Source: DASYXW01 sp035934405 (GTDB lineage: Bacteria; Acidobacteriota; Terriglobia; UBA7540). From it: a stretch of 32,323 nucleotides of DNA. Positions 22,338 to 30,113 of the stretch are shown piece by piece. The notes beneath the pieces were generated by a model. It was not told the origin of the DNA and made no database searches. It saw only the letters and a list, made by a program, of their open reading frames with translations. The position numbers and the translations under genes were made by a program. The DNA is taken from positions 1-32,323 of the forward strand of contig DASYXW010000063.1 in NCBI GenBank assembly GCA_035934405.1, in the 5' to 3' direction. Positions within the stretch are counted from its first letter, which is position 1. Each line of letters opens with the position of its first letter.

Positions 22338-24749
22338 CTAGTTGTGTGGCCCATCGCCCGCCGGAGCCGACGCATGTTTCGTGTCGCCCACGCTGCCTTC
22401 CGTTCTCTGCTTACTGCCTTCTGCTGTCTGCTGGGCCAGCAGCGCGTCCGTCCCAGCGCTCGCCAGGATTTCCTTCACCTGGTCCGGGCTGTTCAGCAGG
22501 GGTGCAAAGGGGAACTGCTCCACCGGACGGTCGGCGAGCGCCGCGCTCATGAACTGCATCCAGATGGGCAGCGCCACGTGGGAACCTTCTTCCTTGAACC
22601 CGCCGCCCACCACCGACGGCTCGCCGGCGGCTACCTGAAGCGAGCGGTGATCGTCGAAGCCCACCCAGACGCCGCAGGTGAGCGACGGCGAGAAGCCGAC
22701 GAACCAGGCGTCGGTGAAGTCGTTCGTGGTCCCGGTCTTTCCGCCCAGCGGATACTTGGCGGCCAGGGCTTTGGCATGGACGGCGGTCCCGGTCGGGTAC
22801 TCGATGTCCTCGCGTAGCATCGAGACCATCAGCCGCGCGATGGGCGCCGGAACCACATCGGTAACCTGCGGCGGAAAATCGTCAATCACGCGGCCGTCGT
22901 AATCGGTCACGCGCTCGATCATGCGCGGCGCGATGTGCAGCCCGTCATCGGGAAAGGTGGAGAAGCCGGAGGTGTGTTCGAGCAGCGTCAGGTCGGAAGC
23001 GCCGAGCGCCAGCGGCAGGTTGGGCACCAGCCGCGACGTGAGGCCGAACTTGCGGCACAGCTTGATCACCTGGTCCACGCCGACCCGCGCCAGCAATCGC
23101 ACCGCCGGCACGTTGCGCGATTCGGCGAGCGCGCGCAGCAGCGTCACGTTGCCTTCATACTTGTTGTCGTAATTGTGCGGCGCCCAGACGCCCGCGGCGC
23201 CCGGAAAACTGATGGGCGAATCCAGAATCGTGTCGAACGGACTCATGCCGTCGAGAAAAGCCTGCGTGTAAACGTAGACCTTGAACGACGAGCCTACCTG
23301 CCGCTCCGCCTGCACGGCGCGGTTGAACTTGCTGGCGTCGTAATCGTACCCGCCCACCATCGCCTTGATGGCCCCGGTCTTGTTGTCAATCACCACCACC
23401 GCGCCTTCCACCTCCGGGCGCTGGTCGAGGGTCACCTGCAGGCCGCGGCCCTTCACCTCTTTGACCAGAAACAAGTCAACGTCGCCGGGCGCGAACACGT
23501 CGCGCGCTGACGCCTTCTTCGTCCAGGCAAAGTCAGCCGGCGTCACGCGCGCCACGAGGTCGCCGAAACGGACCACGGCGTACTCCGGCTTCACCTCCGT
23601 TACCAGCCCGTGCACGCGCGCGCCGGGCTCGATGGGTTTCTTCCAATCTTCGTCGGCATAATTTTCAAGCGTTGCGCGCCGGCCGCCCCCGGGCGCCACC
23701 GGGTTCTTAAGAATGTTTCTCTCGGGCCCCCGCCAGCCGCGGCGTTTATCGTCGTCACGCAATCCCTGACGCAGGGCTTCCACCGCGTCCTGTTGCAGCT
23801 TTACGTTCAGAGTGGTGTATACCCGCAGACCCTTTTCCTGCACTGTCTCGGCGCCGTATTTCTGATCGAGAAACTCCCGCACGTCCTCGACGAAATAGGG
23901 CGCGACGCTGGTGCTCCACCCGTGGACGTTGACGACGAGCGGCGCCGCTTTGGCCTCGCGATACTGCTGGCGCGTAATCTTGCCGTTCTCCAGCATCGCT
24001 TCCAGCACTTCGTTGCGCCGGGCCACGGCGCGCTCGGCGTGCAGGATCGGCGAATAGGCCGGGGGCCGCTGCGGGATGCCCGCCAGCAGCGCCGCCTCCG
24101 GCAGTGTCAACTGCTTGAGGTGTTTGCCGAAGTAGTATTCCGCCGCGGCCTCGAAGCCGAAATTGCCGTGGCCGAGGTCCATCTGGTTCACGTACATCGT
24201 GAAGATCTGCGGCTTGGTGAAACGGCGCTCGATCTGAATCGCCAGCAGGATCTCTTCGATTTTCCTCCGGAAGCTCTTTTCCGAGGTTAGAAAGAGCTTC
24301 CGGCTGAGCTGCTGCGTCAGCGTGCTCGCGCCCTGCGCCTTGCGCCAGCGCCAGAGGTCGGTGACCCCGGCGCGAACAATGCGGACCACGTCCACGCCGG
24401 CGTGGCTCTCGAAGTGGCGGTCTTCAATGGAGAGGATGGCGTCTTTTAGTACCGGGGGAATCTGGTCATAGCTGACGATGACGCGGTGCTCGAGCGCGAA
24501 GCTGGCGAGCTCCGAGCCGTCATCTGCGTAGAGCTCGGTCATCACATCGGGACGGTAATCTTCCAGTTCCGCCACCTTGGGCAGCCCGGAGGAATATACC
24601 AACAAGAGGCCGGCGAGCGCGCCACCGCCGGCGAAGAGCAGAAGGAGCGCGGCAAAAACCAGTTGTCCGAAAATCCTGCGGCTGCGCGCCCAGCGCGGAA
24701 GAGCCTGGCTCTTGGCAGTGGAAAACTGGAGATCGGGTCGGTCGGGCAT
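22338..24749 (-). CDS. mrcA: Penicillin-binding protein 1A (bifunctional transglycosylase/transpeptidase)
   Basis: Polymerises and cross-links peptidoglycan; inner-membrane anchored facing the periplasm. The N-terminal TM helix is LVFAALLLLFAGGGALAGLLLVYSSG (about residues 30-55). The GT51 domain shows ILSIEDRHFESHAGVD, GASTLTQQLSRKLFLTSEKSFRRKIEE, and YVNQMDLGHGNFGFEAAAEYYFGK. The transpeptidase has the SxxK motif in VGSSFKVYVYTQAF, SRN in LAESRNVPAV, and KTG in GGKTGTTNDFTDAWFVGFSP. At 803 residues it is a typical PBP1A. The tail (AQQTAEGSKQRTEGSVGDT) is encoded by heptamer-repeat DNA. ATG at 24747-24749, weak ribosome binding site. Confidence 0.95.
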   Translation of the reverse strand: MPDRPDLQFSTAKSQALPRWARSRRIFGQLVFAALLLLFAGGGALAGLLLVYSSGLPKVAELEDYRPDVMTELYADDGSELASFALEHRVIVSYDQIPPVLKDAILSIEDRHFESHAGVDVVRIVRAGVTDLWRWRKAQGASTLTQQLSRKLFLTSEKSFRRKIEEILLAIQIERRFTKPQIFTMYVNQMDLGHGNFGFEAAAEYYFGKHLKQLTLPEAALLAGIPQRPPAYSPILHAERAVARRNEVLEAMLENGKITRQQYREAKAAPLVVNVHGWSTSVAPYFVEDVREFLDQKYGAETVQEKGLRVYTTLNVKLQQDAVEALRQGLRDDDKRRGWRGPERNILKNPVAPGGGRRATLENYADEDWKKPIEPGARVHGLVTEVKPEYAVVRFGDLVARVTPADFAWTKKASARDVFAPGDVDLFLVKEVKGRGLQVTLDQRPEVEGAVVVIDNKTGAIKAMVGGYDYDASKFNRAVQAERQVGSSFKVYVYTQAFLDGMSPFDTILDSPISFPGAAGVWAPHNYDNKYEGNVTLLRALAESRNVPAVRLLARVGVDQVIKLCRKFGLTSRLVPNLPLALGASDLTLLEHTSGFSTFPDDGLHIAPRMIERVTDYDGRVIDDFPPQVTDVVPAPIARLMVSMLREDIEYPTGTAVHAKALAAKYPLGGKTGTTNDFTDAWFVGFSPSLTCGVWVGFDDHRSLQVAAGEPSVVGGGFKEEGSHVALPIWMQFMSAALADRPVEQFPFAPLLNSPDQVKEILASAGTDALLAQQTAEGSKQRTEGSVGDTKHASAPAGDGPHN
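22395..22437 (-). repeat. Heptamer repeat inside the 3' end of the PBP1A gene
   Basis: On the + strand the units ttctctg cttactg ccttctg ctgtctg ctg have a 7-nt period. They lie within the coding frame of the C-terminal tail; only one orientation is present. Confidence 0.6.
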
Positions 24750-24785
24750 GGAAGATCGTCCGACTCCATTGTACCGCCCGCCGCG

Positions 24786-24854
24786 TCATTCGCCGGCGGT
24801 TTTCTTGTGGAGATTGAGGCAGACGGCGACGGCGCTGGCGAGGTCGCCTCTCAT
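24786..24854 (-). pseudogene. Duplicated 3' fragment of the secreted peroxiredoxin gene
   Basis: Translated on -, this reads GDLASAVAVCLNLHKKTAGE and a TGA stop, nearly the same as the end of the peroxiredoxin at 25778 (NSAVAVCLNLHKKPAGE). Only the last 20 or so codons are present, with no upstream peroxiredoxin sequence, so it is a remnant. It lies between the PBP1A gene and the methyltransferase. Confidence 0.8.
24788..24846. repeat. Direct repeat, copy 1, flanking the methyltransferase gene
   Basis: About 59 bp with roughly 85-90% identity to 25779-25837 (shared core gaggcagacggcgacggcgct, split here only by its flanks). Both copies have the same orientation and bracket 930 bp that contain a methyltransferase gene. 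Confidence 0.8.
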
Positions 24855-24874
24855 CCCGAAGGCGCCTAACGCAG

Positions 24875-25709
24875 CTACTCGTTGGCGGCGTGGTCCACCC
24901 ACGGCGAACCCTGGGTTCGGTGTCCTACGATGGCCACCGCCTGCCCTCCCCAATCATTATTGGCGTTCCGCAGGGCGAACCGGTGAAGCTCGTACTTCTC
25001 GAACCCCAACGCACCAATGAAGTTCGTCAAGATATCGATTGAGAAGGCCCACCAATTCTCCAGCGGACCCGGCTCGCGGTAGTCTTGCGTATACAACATA
25101 AGCGGCGAGCGTTTCCCGAGCAAATGCAGAATGGCCGAGGCTAGGCGAACCCTCGTGCCGCCCACAACTTCGGTAATAATGACTGTCTCGCGCGTTAGAC
25201 GGAGGGCGTTCTGGAGGGCGAGAAACGGATCGCGCAAGTGCTCAAGAATGGACGAGAAGGTGGAGATGTCAACAAGGCCGATCTCCTGCGGGATGGTGTA
25301 TGCTGTGGCGTATACCATTCGGGCGCGGGACGAGTACGCCCGGTGGGCCAGCCAGAAGCTATTATTCAGCCGTCGGATGGTCTTCTTGCGCTCCTTGATC
25401 AGTTGCTCATACTCCTGTGCGTTCAGCGCGAGGGGTGACGTGTCCCAACACTGCTCCTCGGAGACGTCGCAGGCCACAACCTCGGCACCCTGGCTCTCCA
25501 TGTAGAAGCACAGAAAGCCACTACCGGTACCGACTTCCAACACGCGCTTGCCTTGAAAGCTTACCCCCCCCCAGGTAATCCTTCTCCCTGCCGCGCAGGT
25601 CCCACTCGCCCTTTACGCACCCGTAGCCGGGAATGTCCATCGTGTGGTAAAAGTAGCACTCGCTGACGTCGGTCACCAAACGGGGCTGCGCGTAAATGCC
25701 TTGACCCAC
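24875..25709 (-). pseudogene. SAM-dependent methyltransferase, frameshifted at a G9 tract
   Basis: Class I methyltransferase of a DUF1698/CmoB-like type with a YHTMDIPG...VKGEWDLRG leader. The GTG start at 25707-25709 has a perfect AGGAGG 5 nt before it. The first part reads MGQGIYAQPRLVTDVSECYFYH...REKDYLGG; the second resumes as VSFQGKRVLEVGTGSGFLCFYM, with the SAM-binding motif I, EVVACDVSEE, FSSILEHLRDPFLALQNAL and LGFEKYELHRFALRN. The two halves are in different frames, joined at nine G on the coding strand (25564-25572). Eight G would restore a single 277-residue protein. Cause: sequencing error, true mutation or phase variation. Substrate unknown. GC is lower than the neighbours, and it is flanked by direct repeats, so it may be inserted DNA. 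Confidence 0.8.
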
Positions 25710-25777
25710 TTATCCTCCTGCCGTGCCCTGGGATTCCGCACCGCCCGAAGGGGCTACCGCGCCGGTCCGCGCGTATT

Positions 25778-26389
25778 TTACTCGCCGGCGGGTTTCTTGT
25801 GCAAGTTGAGGCAGACGGCGACGGCGCTGTTGGGGTCGACGGCGCTGTCTCCCGGCTCGATGTGCTGAATCTTGCCGCTCTTATCCACCACAAACGTCGT
25901 GCGCTGCGCCCAGTCGAAGGTGTAGCCTTTCACGTTCTCCGGTTTCACGAGGACGCCGTATTCCTCCATCATTTTGCCGCTGCTGTCGCTGAGCAGCGGA
26001 AAGGTGACGCCGATTTGTTTGGCGAAAGCCGCATTGGCCGCCGGACTGTCCATGCTGAGACCCAGCACCACCGTGTCGCTCGCTTCGAGTTTGGCCAAAT
26101 CAGACTGATAGGCCTCAAGCTCCTTCGTTCAACCCGGTGTGAACGCCAGCACGTAAACGGCGATGATGACGTTCTTCTTGCCCCGAAAGTCGCTGAGCTT
26201 CACCGGCTGCCACTGGTCGCTGAGCAGGGTGAAGTCCGGCGCCACGTCGCCCACTTTCAGGTGCGTCCGGGCGATGGTCGATGGTTGTGCGGACGCCTGG
26301 CCGGCTCGCGCTTGCGCCGTCCCAAGCGCCCCAAGCGCTAACACCAGCAAGGGCAGGATGACGTCAAACCGTCTCTTGAGAAACCTCAT
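25778..26389 (-). CDS. Secreted selenocysteine peroxiredoxin (AhpC/TSA type, UGA recoded at Sec87)
   Basis: Periplasmic peroxidase. Read through one in-frame TGA (26129-26131), the product has 203 residues: signal peptide MRFLKRRFDVILPLLVLALG...AQARAG, then LKVGDVAPDFTLLSDQWQPVKL, NVIIAVYVLAFTPG-U-TKELEAYQSDLAKL, VVLGLSMDSPAANAAFAKQIG, FPLLSDSSGKMMEEYGV, and RTTFVVDKSGKIQHIEPGDSAVD. The TGA sits exactly at the peroxidatic Cys of the TPGCT motif. No resolving Cys follows; the only Cys is in the C-terminal AVAVCLNL. ATG at 26387-26389 has GAGGAGG upstream (an earlier in-frame Met at 26425 is less likely). The reading frames before and after the TGA each look like half a protein and fit together without overlap or gap. 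Confidence 0.88.
25779..25837. repeat. Direct repeat, copy 2, flanking the methyltransferase gene
   Basis: This copy is the genuine 3' end of the secreted peroxiredoxin gene; copy 1 lies at 24788-24846. Confidence 0.8.
26093..26114 (-). promoter_or_regulatory. Candidate SECIS hairpin of the secreted peroxiredoxin gene
   Basis: On the mRNA, beginning 14 nt after the UGA: GGCC-U-AUCA-GUC-UGAU-UU-GGCC, two helices (4 + 4 bp) with a small asymmetric bulge and a three-base apical loop starting with G, about 23 nt after the UGA. Flanking CUUGAG and CUCGAAG could extend the stem. Position and the loop G fit the bacterial SECIS pattern. Confidence 0.6.
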
Positions 26390-26539
26390 GGGAACCTCCT
26401 CATTCGTTTCAAGAAGGATAGTCAATGGCCGAGAGTGCCAGCAGTGGAGGATGCTCGGCGAACGCTGTTCCTAAGTCAAGGGACGCAGCGCTCGCCGCAG
26501 CACCCAGTCACAAGTCCGGCTCATGACTCCAACCGTGTT

Positions 26540-27913
26540 CTACGGCGTCACGCTGCCGCCAAACAGGTCTTCCTTGATCGCCCCGGAAGCGCGGGAATCC
26601 GTCCACGAGAAACGGAACGTGCCCGCCGAATCCACCGCGACGCCCTGGTAGTCGCCGTATTGATTCGGGTCGACTCCGTTATAGGCTTCGTTCGATTGCG
26701 CCGTGGTGTACTTCCCGTTCTTGCTCCACGTCACTCCGCCGTTGTTCGAGATGGAGAAGAACCGGTCCGTTTTCTTGTTCGCGGTGTCGCGGCGGGTGTC
26801 GTAGAAGCAAACCACGATCTTGCCGCTCGGCGCGACCGCGATCTGGGGATGGAAATGATAGGCATTGTTGGTATCGTCATTCACTTTGGTTTCCGCCGAC
26901 CATGTTGCCCCACCATCGTCCGAATAGCGGACGTAGATGTTGGTGTTGGTCTTCACCGGGTCCTGGTCGGTGTAACTCACGTAAAACCGGCCGGCATGCG
27001 CGGTCCCTGCCGGGGCGACCGCCGTCATGGGGTAGGGCAGGATGCCCCGGACGTTTTGCGGTGGAATGAAAATGAAGAACCCGGTCGTGTTAATGCGATA
27101 GTTCGTGACCACGACCTCGGTGCCAAAAGTGGCGCCGCCGTCGGTTGACGCCGCGGCATAGAGCGTCTTGCCGCTATAATCTTCCCAGGCTGCGTACACC
27201 GTGCCGTCCGGCCCCGTGGAGACGTTCACGCCGATCGTCGGGTTGACGTGCGGGATGGCGGCGCTGCGGGTCCAGTTGGTCTTGCCGTCGCGCGAATACA
27301 GGACGTAGGGTGTATTGTTGTTGCCGTTGTCATCGTAGCCGATGTAGACGCTGCCGAAGAACGGACTGGTGGCCGAGTTGTCAATCGTCACCATGTCGCG
27401 GTCAGGAAAGCTGCCGGCATTCGTCAGTGTCGTCGCCACCCAGGTGGATGAGCCCGCCAGTTTGTAGGCGATACGCTGATCGGAACACTCGAAAGATACG
27501 AACGCGTCGCCGTTCGAATTGAAGGCGTCCCACGTGTCGTAGCAGAAAGCCCCGCCGGTGGCGAGATTGCTGTTGGCCCATGTCGCCCCGCCGTCGAACG
27601 ACTCATACACCGCCGCCGTATTGGTGAGGTCGTTCACACTCTCGATGATGTGCAGGGGATTGGTGGGGTCCACGCCCACGCTGGTCTCGCTTTGCGCCCC
27701 GGCTTCGCGGGTGATGTTCACATTCTTGCCGAGGACTAACGAGCCGGCCGACTCCTCGAATGTGGAGGGTTGCGAAGCCCTCATGGGGATCGTGCTGAAG
27801 GCTCGCGGCTGAGGGAAGTCCTGCGCACTGGCGCTGGTGATGGTTGCGCTGGCGAACACCAGTCCCGCTGCGAGTATGCTTACGACGAGCAGTGCTTGAC
27901 TATTTTTCTTCAT
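26540..27913 (-). CDS. Secreted BNR/Asp-box (sialidase-like) beta-propeller protein
   Basis: The 457-residue product has a signal peptide (ALLVVSILAAGLVFASATITSASA, ending near residue 31). It shows repeated Asp-box motifs, SFDGGATW, SRDGKTNW, STDGGATF, SDDGGATW and SNNGGVTW, the turns of a sialidase-type six-blade propeller. VGVDPTNPLHIIESVND and GVDPNQYGDYQGVAVD are typical of this exo-alpha-sialidase-like group in soil bacteria. The catalytic residues of true sialidases are not evident, so an enzymatic role is not claimed. ATG at 27911-27913 with AGGAGA upstream; the frame is open to 28057, but the extra 48 residues have no signal character. Confidence 0.85.
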   Translation of the reverse strand: MKKNSQALLVVSILAAGLVFASATITSASAQDFPQPRAFSTIPMRASQPSTFEESAGSLVLGKNVNITREAGAQSETSVGVDPTNPLHIIESVNDLTNTAAVYESFDGGATWANSNLATGGAFCYDTWDAFNSNGDAFVSFECSDQRIAYKLAGSSTWVATTLTNAGSFPDRDMVTIDNSATSPFFGSVYIGYDDNGNNNTPYVLYSRDGKTNWTRSAAIPHVNPTIGVNVSTGPDGTVYAAWEDYSGKTLYAAASTDGGATFGTEVVVTNYRINTTGFFIFIPPQNVRGILPYPMTAVAPAGTAHAGRFYVSYTDQDPVKTNTNIYVRYSDDGGATWSAETKVNDDTNNAYHFHPQIAVAPSGKIVVCFYDTRRDTANKKTDRFFSISNNGGVTWSKNGKYTTAQSNEAYNGVDPNQYGDYQGVAVDSAGTFRFSWTDSRASGAIKEDLFGGSVTP

Positions 27914-28090
27914 TGAGACTTTTCTCCTGGCTGATAGGGCCCGTGAAAGCCCGATGAGCTGAAAGCAGCTCGCCGGACGTTTCCGTTTTGATGCCCCCGC
28001 CGCGCGGTAGTCTACATTGGATGGCCTCCGCACACAATGGGCTGTATCTGTTGACAATATCGGAGCACTACCTACTAATTGTTTCGTAGC

Positions 28091-28107
28091 GCCGGCCTCA
28101 GGCCGGC
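28091..28107 (-). terminator. GC hairpin downstream of the DUF4440-like gene
   Basis: GCCGGCC-tca-GGCCGGC, a perfect 7-bp stem with a three-base loop, 24 nt after the stop of the gene at 28131. There is no T run on the - strand, so it may be a weak terminator or a stabilising hairpin. Confidence 0.4.
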
Positions 28108-28130
28108 ACTTGCCAGACTAAGGGTCGGCT

Positions 28131-28622
28131 CTACTTTCCACGCCAGTCTTTTGCCGGCACTTCCGAGCGCACAACGTTGAGCCAATCGCCTCCCCGCTTC
28201 ACGTACACCGAGAGGCCGTTCATGTATGGGCTGAACGCCACGCCTCCGCAGGTTCCGTGTTGTTCGGCGCGATAGGTGAGGACCGCCGAGCGTGGTGTAA
28301 CCGAAATCACCTCGAAGTTCGTCAACTCGAACCCCTTCACGTCGCAGCGGGAGTTCGTCTGTTCCGCCACGGTCTCCGATTTCCCACTCACGCCATATTC
28401 ACCGAAAAAGATTCCACCATCCACTATGCTTTTCTGGAAGACCTCCGGGTGGCCGTCCTTCCAGGCTTGGAAGAACGCCTTCTCCTTCGCGCCCAGAGTC
28501 TCTTCGAGCCGCGCCGGCCCGTTCGATCCCGTCCGCGCCTTGGCTGCGGCTTGCGCCCCGGTCCCATGTGACGTGAGCAAGGCGGCGCACGCGAGCGCCA
28601 GCAGCATACCGAGCTTCTTCAT
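28131..28622 (-). CDS. Exported DUF4440/SnoaL-like (NTF2 fold) protein
   Basis: The 163-residue product has a signal peptide (KKLGMLLALACAALLTSHGTGAQA). The mature part, LEETLGAKEKAFFQAWKDGHPEVFQKSIVDGGIFF, then GFELTNFEVISVTPRSAVLTYRA and a final strand GDWLNVVRSEVPA, follows the NTF2-like DUF4440 pattern: helices, a short acidic loop, then long strands. Two Cys (SRCDVKG and GTCGG) may form a disulfide. Function unknown. ATG at 28620-28622 with AGGAGG upstream. Divergent from the export gene at 28800. Confidence 0.8.
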   Translation of the reverse strand: MKKLGMLLALACAALLTSHGTGAQAAAKARTGSNGPARLEETLGAKEKAFFQAWKDGHPEVFQKSIVDGGIFFGEYGVSGKSETVAEQTNSRCDVKGFELTNFEVISVTPRSAVLTYRAEQHGTCGGVAFSPYMNGLSVYVKRGGDWLNVVRSEVPAKDWRGK

Positions 28623-28742
28623 CAGTTCCCTCCTTTGTCCGGTCGCGGCGGTCGACCGGCCGCCGGCCATCTGGCATGATAACCCTGATGTGGACTGGCC
28701 GCTATCCGCAGGGACCCGCCCCTGACTTTGTTGCGGGCCGCC

Positions 28743-28771
28743 TTGACAGTGGCCCCAGGTTCGTCTATGTT
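28743..28771 (+). promoter_or_regulatory. Sigma70-type promoter for the polysaccharide export gene
   Basis: TTGACA (28743-28748), 17-bp spacer, TATGTT (28766-28771). Start of transcription near 28778 leaves a leader of about 22 nt before the ATG at 28800. The earlier in-frame ATG at 28767 lies inside the -10 box, which rules it out as start if this promoter is right. Confidence 0.6.
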
Positions 28772-28799
28772 CAAATGGAGCAGGAATGCGGGAAAAAGT

Positions 28800-30017
28800 A
28801 TGAAAATCACGGACAGAAATCCTCTTCGATCATCGCTTGGCCCGGGCGGCCCGGCTGGCTTGCTGACAGCGGCTCTCACCGCAGCCGTCGTCTGGGCGGC
28901 GCTCGCGGGCGGTCCGCTGCTGGCCCAGGATCAGCCGGCTGATACCTCCGCCCAGCCGGCCGAGACTCCGCCCAGCACGAACCCGCCGCAGGATCAGACT
29001 CAGGCTCCAGACCAGAGCGTGAACAATCGGGTTGATAATTCGGTGGACGATTCCGCCGCCGCGCCGGCCGATTCCAGCGACGCCTCCGCTTCCCAGCCGG
29101 CCTCGGGCGATGCCACGCGCGCGCCGGGCATGCCCCTGGGTCCTGACTACGTGATCGGCCCCGAGGACTTGATTTCGGTGAATGTGTTTGACGTGCCCGA
29201 CTTGAGCCACCTCAAGGCCAGAGTCGCCGGCGATGGGACGATTTCTCTGCCTCTGATCGGCCGCGTGAAAGCGGCGGGACTCACCGCCGACGAACTACAG
29301 AAGGAGTTGGAGGACAAGTTCGGCGAGAGTTACCTGCAGACTCCTGACGTCTCCGTGTTCGTTGACGCCTTCATGGCCCGCGGCGTCTCGATTCTCGGCG
29401 CGGTGGCGAAACCCGGGCTTTACCACGTCACCAGCAAGCGGAGCCTGCTCGAGGTGCTGGCCATGGCCGGCGGCCTGGGCCTCAAGGGCAGCAACGCTCC
29501 GGGCAGAACCGTGTTCGTGGAGCGTCGCGGCGGCTTCAAGGATATCAGCCTCACCGACGGCATGAACCTGACCCAGGATGACCAGCTCGCGATTGACCTG
29601 CACAAGCTGGTCTACAATCAGCAGACCGATCTGAATATCCAGATTCAGCCCACCGACGTCGTCACCGTGAGCAAGGCCGGAGTGGTTTACGTGGTCGGGG
29701 CTGTGAGCAGGCAGGGCGGATTTGTCCTCGAAGACAAGGACAGGGTAACGGTGCTTGAGGCCATCGCCATGGCGGGCGGGCTGGGAGCGGATGCGGCCCC
29801 GGGCAAAGCGCGGATTATTCGCCGCTCCGATAGCGGCGCCCTCAACGAAGTGCCGATCAACCTGGGGAAAATTATGCAGAGTCGCTCTCCGGACATCACG
29901 CTCGCGGCCAATGACATGCTGTTTATACCCAACAACGCGGCGAAGGCGGTCGGCAAGAGTGGCGCCGCCACGGCTCTCGGGGTCCTCACCGGGCTGCTGA
30001 TCTACGGCAAGCTGTAG
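28800..30017 (+). CDS. Polysaccharide export protein (Wza/GfcE-like, Poly_export + SLBB)
   Basis: Outer-membrane polysaccharide transport family. The 405-residue product has an N-terminal hydrophobic signal (LLTAALTAAVVWAALAGGPLLA, about residues 22-43), then a long disordered region rich in Pro, Ala, Gln, Asp and Ser (about 45-115), unusual in length. The Poly_export domain follows (DYVIGPEDLISVNVFDVPDLS, GRVKAAGLTADELQKEL, YLQTPDVSVFVDAF), then two SLBB domains (SILGAVAKPGLYHV...LAMAGGL and VYVVGAVSRQGGFVLED...IAMAGGLGADA). The end, TALGVLTGLLIYGKL, is hydrophobic. No lipobox Cys is seen, unlike Wza. No other capsule or EPS genes are in the window. Confidence 0.9.
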   Translation: MKITDRNPLRSSLGPGGPAGLLTAALTAAVVWAALAGGPLLAQDQPADTSAQPAETPPSTNPPQDQTQAPDQSVNNRVDNSVDDSAAAPADSSDASASQPASGDATRAPGMPLGPDYVIGPEDLISVNVFDVPDLSHLKARVAGDGTISLPLIGRVKAAGLTADELQKELEDKFGESYLQTPDVSVFVDAFMARGVSILGAVAKPGLYHVTSKRSLLEVLAMAGGLGLKGSNAPGRTVFVERRGGFKDISLTDGMNLTQDDQLAIDLHKLVYNQQTDLNIQIQPTDVVTVSKAGVVYVVGAVSRQGGFVLEDKDRVTVLEAIAMAGGLGADAAPGKARIIRRSDSGALNEVPINLGKIMQSRSPDITLAANDMLFIPNNAAKAVGKSGAATALGVLTGLLIYGKL

Positions 30018-30053
30018 ACTTTCCGCACCACCCCGGTTACTGCAAAAAAAGCA

Positions 30054-30083
30054 TTGCGCCTCACGCGCGAACATGAGTAACTT
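30054..30083 (+). promoter_or_regulatory. Weak candidate promoter for the propeller lipoprotein gene
   Basis: TTGCGC (30054-30059), 18-bp spacer, TAACTT (30078-30083), 30 bp before the ATG at 30114. Boxes match only partly. Confidence 0.25.
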
Positions 30084-30113
30084 ACCCTCCTCCGTCCCTG
30101 GAGAGTCTTACGC

